NCBI GenBank assembly: GCA_023246995.1
Contig: JAHFHI010000006.1
Span: forward strand, 1-13,210
Source of the DNA: Candidatus Omnitrophota bacterium
GTDB lineage: Bacteria; Omnitrophota; Omnitrophia; Omnitrophales; Aquincolibacteriaceae
Length of the DNA: 13,210 bases
Direction: 5' to 3'
Under the pieces are notes generated by a model that was given only the letters and a program-made list of their open reading frames with translations, searched no databases and had not been told where the DNA came from. How positions within the stretch are numbered: the stretch's first letter is position 1; each line of letters opens with the position of its first letter. A program made the translations under genes and the position numbers. Shown piece by piece: positions 6,390 through 13,210 of the stretch.

Positions 6390-9300
6390 TTAGGCGGCTT
6401 GGGCGAATTCCTGCGCGGCCTGAATTTCGAGTGTGAGCAGGGCTTCGATCGCGCCGGCATCCACGACCGGGAAGCCGTTGGCATCAAGCCGGATGACCCC
6501 TTGAGTTTCCTCGGCGTACTGTTCGGAAAGCAGCATGGCCCGCAAAAGCTCTTCGCGAAGCGCGGCCGCGTCGGTTTGCGTGTGCACCGAGAGCGCCGAC
6601 GCCACGGCCAGGGCAACCTGCGTAAAACGTCCTAAAATCATGCTTTCGGCCGAAAGCTGGGCCGCGGGGTCATAACTCAAGCCAATCGGAAGAAGCGCTT
6701 TATTTTGAATGGCTCCGGACTCCCCGGAGGCTTTCACGAGGGGCAGCATGCTTTGATTTTCACTTAGAATAAAATTCTTGGCCTGCGCCGGATTTCGCTC
6801 CATGCCGAGCGTGATGTCGGAATCCTTGATCCGCTCCATATCCGAATTCTCAAGCCTTCCCGAGAGGATCAGCCTTTCGATCCTGCCTTTAAAATAACCG
6901 GTCAGGATGTCGGTGTAATCTCCGGAGGCCTTGCGGGCTTCAAGGGGGTCTCCCATGGAAGGAATTTCAAGGCCTAGTGTGATCTTAGCTCCCGGGCCTG
7001 CCGAGGCTTCCGCCTGCGCAAGCTTGGCCGTAATGAAAGCCAAAAGCCGGTCTTTCATTTTTTGGGCCGCCGCGCTTCGCAGCTCCAAATCTCGGCCTTG
7101 GGCCTGCGGCAAAATTTCGTCGAGGGCTATTTCGACGGCGCGCTTCAAAGCCAGTTCCAGTTCCCGGATCGGAATTCTTCGCTCCGAGAGACTGCGCGCC
7201 GCGCTCTCAAGCTCCTGCGGACTCACGGGCAACCGGCTCTCTTGCGGTGAGAGGGCCTTTGCGATTGCCAGCACCGAGCTGCGCACTTCGGAGCGCACAG
7301 CCCGGGCTTGATCCTCCCCCAAAACTTTTTCAACCTGCGAGGGATTGAGCCCCGCCGCAAACCGTGACAATGAAATCTTTTCGAAATCCGTGAGCCCGGC
7401 ATTGTTCTTATGAAGTCCAAGCAGGGCGCGTAGAGCCCTCCGGGCCTGATCGCCTCCTCTGCCCCAAGCCGCGCCGAGCCGCCAGAATGTCAAAAGCCGG
7501 GGTTCTGCTTTGCGCGCCAGTTCGACAAGCGGCGCGTATTCCTCCGGAAACTCGGGCACGGTGTTTTCGGGATAAAGCTCTTCGGCTGTTTTTTGGGCTT
7601 CTTCAAAAGTCACGGGGGCCACCCCGTCCAAAAAGCCGGGGGGCAGGCGTTTCAAATTTTCCGCGGCCTTTTGACGATTCGAATCCACCACGTCCAGGTA
7701 TTCAAGATTTTCTTCAAAAGGGATCAGCGGCGGAAGCCCCGGCGGAAGGTTGTTTAATTCCTCCAGGATATGGTTCATGAGTTCCGCCGCAAGTTCCTGG
7801 TCGATATAATCCGGGCTGGTCACGATCGAAAGCGCCTTCGCCCGCGCCAGAATCGGCACCAGGCTCCGGCTTGCCCAGCTCTTTAATTTCTCCCGGATCT
7901 CGCTTTCGCCCATGCCGGATTTCTTCAGCCGGAGATACGCATTTTGAAAAATATCAAGGTCGAGATCCACAATATCCATAAGCCCTTCCCCCAAAATATC
8001 AGGCACCCGTGATTTTTCGGGGCCATAGGTAAAGATAAAGGGGCTTACTGCGGCCGAGCTCCGCGCGGTCCACTCCAGGCGCTGGCGGAAGGCATTATTA
8101 TCAAGCTCGGCCAGATAATGCCACTGGGCGGGGTCCAAAAATCCGGTCGCGGCAAGCGGCGCGATAAAAGTATCGATATCAAAGAAAGCCGACACCCGCT
8201 TTTCCAAATCCCCGGAGCTTGCCTGCAGTATCGCCTGCGGGCCAAGGCCTTTTACGGCCTGAAACGCGCGGCTCGCGACAACATCGTCGGGATGGCCGTC
8301 CAGGTGAAAGAGCCGGCCCATGGCGGGAATAAGCCCGTTTCGGAACGCCTCCATCCAGAAAAGCGCGGCCTTTTGATGATGATCGGCAAGAAAAATTTCA
8401 CGGCCCGTGCTTGTGCGGATAAAATAATCCTGCTTCAAACCGGTGATAATCTCGCGCTCCTTTTTGGAAAAGCTGTCGGTATAGGTTCGCCGCTCAAGCT
8501 CGACTCGCGGGATCTCGAAGCGGCCGAAACCGTCCTCGGGCTTGAGAAGCCGCATTTCCGAGCGCGGGCGGGTTTTCATCCAATCCGCCATGGCCGAGCT
8601 CTGCTGCCAGATCCGGACGTTCAGCACCGCCTCCTCGGGGCTGGCCGCCTCCCCTTCGACCGGATAAAGCTTACCGTCCACATAAATGCGGAACTTGTGC
8701 CCGGCCGAAACGGCCGCCATCTGAATCTGCCGGGCAATATAATCGATCTTCTCATCCGCCGGCGAATCCGTTGCCCAGGGCATCTTGCCTTCATAGCGCA
8801 GGAGATCCACCGGGAAATTAAGATCCCATTTTTTCTCCGGATGCGCGGCGGCGAATTCGAGAACTCCCCCGAGCACGGCCGTGCAGCAACGGTCCAGATA
8901 CTGGCCTTCAAAAAAAAGACTGACGCTTGGCTCTCCTTTATAACGCTCGAGCTCCGCCTTAATGGCCGCGGGCAGACGTGAAACCATCGGCTCCGAAACA
9001 GCAATTTTCTCGCGCAACCGGCCCCCGGCTTCAAGTTCGCCGTAGAGTTTCAGAGCCTCCTCGGAGTTTTCGGAGTGAACGCTCACCCCGATCCATTCCG
9101 GCTTTGCGGCTCCGGCAGGCCCGAATCCCTGCGGCTGGCTGCGCACTTCCGAGCGCTGGGTATGCAGATCAATCACCCGCTGGGTGATCAGATTAAAAGC
9201 CTCCTCGGCGTTTTGGGCAATTCGAAGGACCGGAGGATTGGGCTCAAAAGCCAGATTGGCCAAAGTCAGGATAAGATCGGGAACCATGTCCGGAACGGCA

Positions 9301-12300
9301 TCAAGGCTGGCCGCCTGCCTGACCGCTTTAAGGGCCTCGAGCACCAAATCCTTCCGCTCGACCTGATCCTCCCGCGAAAGGGAGTTTAAGTGCGCGGAAG
9401 CGATTCTTAGCGAGACGCGCTCGGCTTCCGGATGGGCTTCTTCATACGCCGCGAGCTCCGCGAGCGCCGCGACCGCCAGCGCGCTGTCGTCCGAAAAAGC
9501 CGTCTGTGAAAGCTTCGTGAGCGCTTCAGCCGATCCGTGCTGCCGCAGGGCCTGAAGCGCGGCCTGGCTCACGCCGCGGGCTTTAAGCGCGAGCAGATCC
9601 TCAAGAAAGCGGTAAACAGGGGGCGTCGGAATGGCTCCGAGCGCGACCACCAGATCCCGGATAAAGCCGGGGTCCTTTCCTCCCGCATCCACGGATTCTT
9701 CGATTAATTCCTGAAGTTTTGAAAAATCGTTTAGCCGGGCAAGCGCCTGAAGAATCGCCCCGCGGATCATGGGGCCGGCTTCGGGATTCTCATACATCCG
9801 GTAGAGTGTCAGCATCAGCCGTTCCGGAGAATGCCCCTTAATGCGCGAAAGCGCGTCGATGGCCGCGGCGCGGACTTCCGGGACGTTCCGGAGCCCCCAG
9901 AAGTAAAGCATATTGATCATCTGGGGATGCAGGCTCACTCCGGCTTCCGAGGCCCGGGCAAGCCGCGCGCTCGCGCGCACAAAACCCTGAATAAATCCGC
10001 TTCGCTCATAGCGGAGGGAATGCGGATCGATATCGATATCGGGGTCAAGCTCCGGGTGCCGGCGCGCTAGCGCGAGAATATGCGGGAGGTATTTTTCCCA
10101 CTCGCCGACAATATCTTCGGCCGGGGGAGCGGGCAGGACCGGCGGGCGGTTCAGCGCGATCACAAAATAGGCCGAAAGTATCACGTCCTTCACGTGTTCG
10201 CCGGGAGTTTGATCGTTGGCGTAAAGCAGCGCGCTTAGCGTGCGCGCCTCTTCGAGGATCTCGGCTTCCATCACGGCCGGAGTGCGTACTTCGGACTTTG
10301 CCGGAAGCGGAAATTTTTCGCGATCATATTCATGTAAGAGAACTTCGCGGGGAGATCCCTCGAGAAAACCCGCGAGCGCTTTAAAATCACGAAGTCCGTA
10401 GGGTTTGGCCAGGTAAAACAGATTCTGCGATTCTGCCGCGCGGGGATCCGGAGACATACCGCTTGCGTCGCTCAGAATAAGGGGCGTTTTTTTCTGGCGC
10501 TCCGGAACGGCTAGAAGGAGATCAGAGCCAGTAAACTCCGCAAGGCTGCGGTCCAAAATAATCAAATCAAAGTCACGGCTTGCCATCAGGGCCCAAGCCT
10601 CCCTGCCATTTGGCATCATCACGATTTCAGGGCCCCCGGGACGGTCGGGACCGGGCGGCAGCGCTGCTTTCAACGTCATTTCTAAAAATGCGGCGACCTG
10701 GGGCTCGGATTCCACGGCAAGCACCGAGGTGATCCGGCGGCCGGCCAAAGGCGCTTTGTTTTGAATCTGCCCGGGAATGGTCCAATCAGCGGACGGCCCG
10801 CTTGGCGCCTGCTCATAGCGCCGAAGTTCCTCTTCACCCGCGAGACTGATGACCGGACCCGCCAGAGTCTCCCTTTCTTTCGTATACCGGATAACGACTC
10901 TGGCCTGATCATCCAATTCCACTAATTTAAGGACATCCGTGCGGTCTTTGTTCCCGGGCCATTCAAGCAGCCCTTCATGAATGCCGATCTGGGCAATCCC
11001 TTTGCGGCTGCGCAGAAAAGTTTCGACATCCTCGTGCTTGAGCCAGTAATCGCTTTCGGGGGCTGCCGACTTCCCGTAAGCGACCACCAGGATCCGCCAA
11101 TCAGGCCCGTCAAAAGGCTCGAGAATTTTTTCAAGATAACGGTTTCTAGCATCCTCAATCGTGAACGCCTGCCCGAGTGCGAGCAAAGTCGTGTGACCGG
11201 AAGGCAGCAGATGCGCAAGCGCACGCTGCCCGGTTTTGGGGTTTAATCCCGCCACCGCAAGACAGCATCCAAGGCCCGCCTCAAGCCTCTCTCCCGGCTT
11301 ATCTGAAACAACCGTTTCTCCTTGGTGGACCAAAATACGGGATACCGAGGAAGCCGCCTTTACCCCGTCTTCCCCGGGGGCCTGGGCGGTGCGAACTTCA
11401 GAGCGCTTCTGGTTCCCGCCTCCGTTTACAAGCATCCCGAAAGTGGCTTGGGCGGCTTTCTTAAGAGGCGTATCGTTTTCAAGGCCGTATTGCTCGGCTT
11501 CGCTCTCGATATTCTTCAGGAGTTTCTGTTTCAACGCCTCGGCATCTTCCGCCGCGAGCGGAAAAAATTCCCGGATGGCATGGATCGCCGCGATGCGTAC
11601 CGGGCGGGGTCTTTGGGAAACCGCCTTTAAAAGCGCCTGCACCGCCGCGGTTCTTTGTTCGGGGTCATTTCGCGCTTCCTTTATCCGTCCGAGGGCCTCG
11701 GCCGCATGCTTTTTCAAATCCACTTTTTTGCCAGTTTCAAGCACCCCGGCGAGATCCTTCACGGCCCCGATTTTTTCAAAACCTGAAATCCCGCGGCGCG
11801 CCACATCCTGATCCGGATCCGCCGATGCCTGCCTGAAAATAATCGCTGCGGCCGCAAGATCTCCCGGAGCCAGGATCTCGGCAATCTCGGTCATTTGACG
11901 GCGTACGTGCGGCTGCCCTTCCTGCCAAGTGTTGGCGATTCCCCGCAGCGCAAGTCCGCTATGGCTTCTTAACAAAAGCAGTGCCTGGGCGCGAACCGCT
12001 TCTTCATCCCCGCCTTTGAGAATTTGAATGGCGGTCTGCACGGTCCGCTCCTCCACCGCGCCGGTGGCTTGAAGGGCCTTAATCATGCCAATCCGGACGG
12101 GCGGGTTATTTTCATTCGCGAGCGCGTCAAGAAGAATGTCCCGGCCCGCGGCCCCGAGTTCCCCGAGGATATGAGCGGTCTCTTCCCGAACTCCGTCATG
12201 GCGGATATGCTTGCCCTCCCGCATCCCGAGAGCCTCTCTTAAAGCCGCCATGGCCTCCGGGCCCGCCTCCGGTTCCCGGGCCCTTCTGATCAAAATCTGT

Positions 12301-13210
12301 CTGGCATCTTCATACTCGCCAAGAGGGGTCGACCTTTTTCTCAAAAAATCAATGAGCTCGGCGCTGGCGCGCGATTCCATTTTGGCGGAAGCCGCGGTGA
12401 TCATCTCCTGAAAATCACGGCGAAGGAGGGCTTCAAGTTCCGGGCCAAGAATGCGAAGCGTGGCGGCAATCTGCTCCCTTTTAGAACCGCTCTGGGAAAA
12501 ATAAGCGCCCAGCGCCCGAAATATGCGGTTCTCCCTTTGGTCCGGTTCCGTGCTCTCACCGGCTTTGAGCATTTTGTCGAAAAAGATCGCGACTCCGACT
12601 TTTTCACGGGCCAAAGCTTCGATCTCGGCACGCAGTGCGGCGGCCACTCTGGGGGCATAAATCATAAGCGGAGAGAGCGCTTCAAAAAAACCAAGCATAT
12701 AATCGGTTTGGTTGAAAAGATTCCTCGGATTCTGGACTCTGGCTTCAAGGTCAACGGCGAAGAACCCCTCCCGGTTGACCCTCACGAGAAAATGCTCATC
12801 GGAGACCTTCATCACCCGGCCGCGCGGGATCAGATTATCCGGGGTCGCGTCGATTAGAATCTTTTTTTCATCCCCCTCCCGCATCATGCTTTCCAAGAAC
12901 AAAAGAAACTCGCGATACACGCGCCGCGCTTCTTCAAAGGTGTGCTTGTCACGGTCAATGGCTTCGTGAAGCGCGCTTGCGACCGTTAGTCCCCGGTCCC
13001 CTCGCTCCTGTTTCAGGAAAAATTTAAACGGCTGGATCGGCCGGCCGGTATCGTCGACAAAAACCGGGAGTTTGAGTTCTTCGGTCTTAGCCCCTCGTTC
13101 CCCCATGACTCTTTGAAAGGTCGCCACGTCCATCCCTCCGGTCTTTGCCGGGTTCGGGGGGTCCTTTAAGCCGAGTTTAAAAACAAAAGGCAGAATATCT
13201 TCTTCCCGGC
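6390..13210 (-). CDS. Giant multidomain protein: kinase-like, HEAT-like, CheD-like and receiver domains (5' end outside window)
   Basis: The frame is open from the TAA at 6392-6390 to the right edge, at least 2,272 codons. An ATG at 13133 lies in frame, but the 25 codons before it are also open and read like protein (DILPFVFKLGLKDPP), and the GGAGG before it is too close, so the true start is probably outside the window. Numbering from that Met: kinase-like lobe (about 1-195), HEAT-like helices (290-570), CheD-like fold (595-760), CheY-like receiver (800-926), second HEAT-like block (1070-1320), unclassified alpha/beta region (1344-1515), helical C-terminus to 2247. RSEVR-type pentapeptides occur at 577, 946, 1327, 1524 (as RSEMR) and 1947. 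No signal peptide or membrane segment is visible in the window part, so a cytoplasmic protein is likely. The mix of signalling-type folds suggests a scaffold or signalling role, but no function can be assigned. Composition resembles the neighbouring genes, with no sign of frameshift. Confidence 0.9.
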   Translation of the reverse strand, partial: REEDILPFVFKLGLKDPPNPAKTGGMDVATFQRVMGERGAKTEELKLPVFVDDTGRPIQPFKFFLKQERGDRGLTVASALHEAIDRDKHTFEEARRVYREFLLFLESMMREGDEKKILIDATPDNLIPRGRVMKVSDEHFLVRVNREGFFAVDLEARVQNPRNLFNQTDYMLGFFEALSPLMIYAPRVAAALRAEIEALAREKVGVAIFFDKMLKAGESTEPDQRENRIFRALGAYFSQSGSKREQIAATLRILGPELEALLRRDFQEMITAASAKMESRASAELIDFLRKRSTPLGEYEDARQILIRRAREPEAGPEAMAALREALGMREGKHIRHDGVREETAHILGELGAAGRDILLDALANENNPPVRIGMIKALQATGAVEERTVQTAIQILKGGDEEAVRAQALLLLRSHSGLALRGIANTWQEGQPHVRRQMTEIAEILAPGDLAAAAIIFRQASADPDQDVARRGISGFEKIGAVKDLAGVLETGKKVDLKKHAAEALGRIKEARNDPEQRTAAVQALLKAVSQRPRPVRIAAIHAIREFFPLAAEDAEALKQKLLKNIESEAEQYGLENDTPLKKAAQATFGMLVNGGGNQKRSEVRTAQAPGEDGVKAASSVSRILVHQGETVVSDKPGERLEAGLGCCLAVAGLNPKTGQRALAHLLPSGHTTLLALGQAFTIEDARNRYLEKILEPFDGPDWRILVVAYGKSAAPESDYWLKHEDVETFLRSRKGIAQIGIHEGLLEWPGNKDRTDVLKLVELDDQARVVIRYTKERETLAGPVISLAGEEELRRYEQAPSGPSADWTIPGQIQNKAPLAGRRITSVLAVESEPQVAAFLEMTLKAALPPGPDRPGGPEIVMMPNGREAWALMASRDFDLIILDRSLAEFTGSDLLLAVPERQKKTPLILSDASGMSPDPRAAESQNLFYLAKPYGLRDFKALAGFLEGSPREVLLHEYDREKFPLPAKSEVRTPAVMEAEILEEARTLSALLYANDQTPGEHVKDVILSAYFVIALNRPPVLPAPPAEDIVGEWEKYLPHILALARRHPELDPDIDIDPHSLRYERSGFIQGFVRASARLARASEAGVSLHPQMINMLYFWGLRNVPEVRAAAIDALSRIKGHSPERLMLTLYRMYENPEAGPMIRGAILQALARLNDFSKLQELIEESVDAGGKDPGFIRDLVVALGAIPTPPVYRFLEDLLALKARGVSQAALQALRQHGSAEALTKLSQTAFSDDSALAVAALAELAAYEEAHPEAERVSLRIASAHLNSLSREDQVERKDLVLEALKAVRQAASLDAVPDMVPDLILTLANLAFEPNPPVLRIAQNAEEAFNLITQRVIDLHTQRSEVRSQPQGFGPAGAAKPEWIGVSVHSENSEEALKLYGELEAGGRLREKIAVSEPMVSRLPAAIKAELERYKGEPSVSLFFEGQYLDRCCTAVLGGVLEFAAAHPEKKWDLNFPVDLLRYEGKMPWATDSPADEKIDYIARQIQMAAVSAGHKFRIYVDGKLYPVEGEAASPEEAVLNVRIWQQSSAMADWMKTRPRSEMRLLKPEDGFGRFEIPRVELERRTYTDSFSKKEREIITGLKQDYFIRTSTGREIFLADHHQKAALFWMEAFRNGLIPAMGRLFHLDGHPDDVVASRAFQAVKGLGPQAILQASSGDLEKRVSAFFDIDTFIAPLAATGFLDPAQWHYLAELDNNAFRQRLEWTARSSAAVSPFIFTYGPEKSRVPDILGEGLMDIVDLDLDIFQNAYLRLKKSGMGESEIREKLKSWASRSLVPILARAKALSIVTSPDYIDQELAAELMNHILEELNNLPPGLPPLIPFEENLEYLDVVDSNRQKAAENLKRLPPGFLDGVAPVTFEEAQKTAEELYPENTVPEFPEEYAPLVELARKAEPRLLTFWRLGAAWGRGGDQARRALRALLGLHKNNAGLTDFEKISLSRFAAGLNPSQVEKVLGEDQARAVRSEVRSSVLAIAKALSPQESRLPVSPQELESAARSLSERRIPIRELELALKRAVEIALDEILPQAQGRDLELRSAAAQKMKDRLLAFITAKLAQAEASAGPGAKITLGLEIPSMGDPLEARKASGDYTDILTGYFKGRIERLILSGRLENSDMERIKDSDITLGMERNPAQAKNFILSENQSMLPLVKASGESGAIQNKALLPIGLSYDPAAQLSAESMILGRFTQVALAVASALSVHTQTDAAALREELLRAMLLSEQYAEETQGVIRLDANGFPVVDAGAIEALLTLEIQAAQEFAQAA
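6696..6710 (-). repeat. IQNKA repeat, copy 2
   Basis: The minus strand reads ATTCAAAATAAAGCG, coding IQNKA at residues 2142-2146 in the C-terminal part. The flanks do not match copy 1 beyond one extra base, so this is a short isolated repeat. Confidence 0.55.
7281..7295 (-). repeat. RSEVR linker repeat, copy D
   Basis: The minus strand reads CGCTCCGAAGTGCGC, coding RSEVR at residues 1947-1951. It differs from copy C at one base and marks the start of the helical C-terminal part. Confidence 0.75.
8550..8564 (-). repeat. RSEVR linker repeat, diverged copy E (RSEMR)
   Basis: The minus strand reads CGCTCGGAAATGCGG, coding RSEMR at residues 1524-1528. It differs from copy C at two of 15 bases and follows the alpha/beta region. 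Confidence 0.5.
8589..9104 (-). other. Unclassified alpha/beta region of the giant protein
   Basis: Residues about 1344-1515 alternate predicted strands and helices: WIGVSVHSE, SVSLFFEGQYLDRCCTAVLGG, WDLNFPVDLLRYEG and KFRIYVDGKLYPVEG. The sequence suggests a compact globular domain rather than a solenoid. A Cys-Cys pair lies at 1416-1417. I do not recognise the family. Confidence 0.4.
9141..9155 (-). repeat. RSEVR linker repeat, copy C
   Basis: The minus strand reads CGCTCGGAAGTGCGC, coding RSEVR at residues 1327-1331 within QRSEVRSQ. It separates the second HEAT-like block from the alpha/beta region. Confidence 0.75.
9174..9926 (-). other. Domain: HEAT-like helical repeats, block 2
   Basis: Residues about 1070-1320 again show repeat-like helix pairs, for example PEVRAAAIDALSRIKG, GPMIRGAILQALARL, FIRDLVVALGAIP and ALAVAALAELAAYEE. 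The block sits between the second and third RSEVR copies and may form a second protein-binding solenoid. Confidence 0.65.
10284..10298 (-). repeat. RSEVR linker repeat, copy B (KSEVR)
   Basis: The minus strand reads AAGTCCGAAGTACGC, coding KSEVR at residues 946-950. It falls just after the receiver domain. Confidence 0.7.
10356..10736 (-). other. Domain: CheY-like response-regulator receiver
   Basis: Residues about 800-926 follow the receiver pattern: ITSVLAVESEP (strand 1), FDLIILDRSL with phospho-acceptor-like Asp861, TPLILSDASG with Ser888 at the switch Thr/Ser, and FYLAKPYGL with conserved Lys910. The usual acidic pair after strand 1 is Glu808-Ser809, so metal binding may be altered. A Gly/Pro-rich insertion (about 826-835) lies between helix 1 and strand 2. 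It directly follows the CheD-like part. Confidence 0.8.
10752..10766 (-). repeat. IQNKA repeat, copy 1
   Basis: The minus strand reads ATTCAAAACAAAGCG, coding IQNKA at residues 790-794, between the CheD-like and receiver domains. It pairs with the copy at 6696-6710, differing at one of 15 bases. Confidence 0.55.
10854..11351 (-). other. Domain: CheD-like fold
   Basis: Residues about 595-760 resemble CheD, the chemoreceptor glutamine deamidase. LGCCLAVAGLNPKTG and ALAHLLPSG correspond to the CheD stretches LGSCVAV..DP..G and GMAHxMLP. Cys624 and His641 are 17 residues apart, the same spacing as the Cys27/His44 pair of Thermotoga CheD (from memory). The position of the family's catalytic Thr is Glu618 here. 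Later segments (RILVVAYGKSA, GIAQIGIHEGL) fit beta strands of the fold but match less clearly. Confidence 0.55.
11391..11405 (-). repeat. RSEVR linker repeat, copy A
   Basis: The minus strand reads CGCTCTGAAGTTCGC, coding RSEVR at residues 577-581. It falls between the first HEAT-like block and the CheD-like domain. Confidence 0.7.
11424..12266 (-). other. Domain: HEAT-like helical repeats, block 1
   Basis: Residues about 290-570 contain several helix pairs with the HEAT/PBS-lyase-like pattern, for example PPVRIGMIKALQATGA, EEAVRAQALLLL, DQDVARRGISGFEKIGA and RPVRIAAIHAIREF. Each has the P-x-V-R-x-x-A-x-x-A type of register. Such solenoids generally bind other proteins. Confidence 0.75.
12549..13210 (-). 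other. Domain: kinase-like (APH/protein-kinase fold) C-lobe remnant
   Basis: Residues 91-102 read KILIDATPDNLI and 124-132 FFAVDLEAR. D-A-T-P-D-N resembles the catalytic D-x-H-P-x-N of aminoglycoside-phosphotransferase-type kinases, and V-D-L-E resembles their metal-binding I-D-F/W-E. A helix rich in charged residues (about 53-88) precedes the loop, as in the C-lobe. The nucleotide-binding N-lobe, if present, lies upstream of the window. The catalytic His is Thr here, so activity is doubtful. Confidence 0.45.

Noticed and set aside
6233..6616. A 127-codon minus-strand frame overlapping the end of the giant gene and reaching purM
   Set aside because: Most of it lies inside the giant gene in another frame, it crosses the terminator, and its protein is a low-complexity Arg/Pro/Ser-rich sequence with no family resemblance.
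8118..8981. A 287-codon plus-strand open frame opposite the giant gene
   Set aside because: It mirrors the coding frame of the giant protein, has no recognisable motif, and no Shine-Dalgarno or promoter was seen for it.
7281..11405. Reading the RSEVR copies as a mobile element or CRISPR-like array
   Set aside because: The copies are only 15 bases, irregularly spaced by 0.6 to 1.3 kb, always in the coding frame, and lack flanking duplications.
13131..13133. ATG at 13133 as the true start of the giant protein
   Set aside because: The 25 upstream codons are open and protein-like, and the GGAGG lies only a base or so from the ATG. The gene is better treated as incomplete at its 5' end.
1..13210. 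CRISPR arrays, tRNA or rRNA genes, insertion sequences, attachment sites
   Set aside because: No direct-repeat/spacer pattern, tRNA-like sequence, transposase motif or paired terminal repeats were seen; nearly all of the window is protein-coding.

Overview
This window looks like part of a chromosome from an uncultivated, fairly GC-rich bacterium. Every convincing gene lies on the minus strand, so transcription runs from high to low coordinates. The best guess for the host is a Candidatus Omnitrophota-like lineage. This is inference from the very long multidomain protein, its repeated RSEVR-type linkers, and a stand-alone SWIB protein beside housekeeping genes. No marker in the window proves the phylum.

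Layout in the direction of transcription: (1) 13210-6390 is one uninterrupted reading frame, still open at the right edge, of at least 2,272 codons. It encodes a giant protein combining a kinase-like C-lobe remnant, HEAT-like helical repeats, a CheD-like deamidase fold, a CheY-like receiver domain, a second HEAT-like block, an unclassified alpha/beta region and a long helical C-terminus. Near-identical in-frame 15-base copies coding R/K-S-E-V-R sit at or near several domain junctions. (2) 6389-6237 is a short intergenic region with a UUCG-capped hairpin, an intrinsic terminator for the giant gene, and a possible -10 element just before purM. (3) 6236-170 is a tight housekeeping operon: purM, purD, purE, a fused TsaC/Sua5(YrdC)-low-molecular-weight phosphatase gene, rpiB, glyA and nrdR. 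It is joined by ATGA or TGATG overlaps, gaps of 9 and 18 bases, and a 56-base rpiB/glyA overlap. (4) 71-1 holds the first 23 codons of a SWIB/MDM2-domain protein with a strong Shine-Dalgarno sequence; it continues past the left edge.

The operon links purine synthesis (PurM, PurD, PurE), one-carbon supply (GlyA makes the methylene-THF from which the formyl donor for purines is derived), pentose phosphate supply (RpiB), tRNA t6A modification (Sua5 domain) and control of ribonucleotide reductase genes (NrdR). This is a coherent nucleotide-supply and growth unit. The order Sua5 / LMW phosphatase / rpiB / glyA resembles the ywlC-ywlE-ywlF-glyA neighbourhood of Bacillus subtilis, but here the first two are fused. 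The least explained part is the giant protein, whose function cannot be assigned from sequence reading alone.
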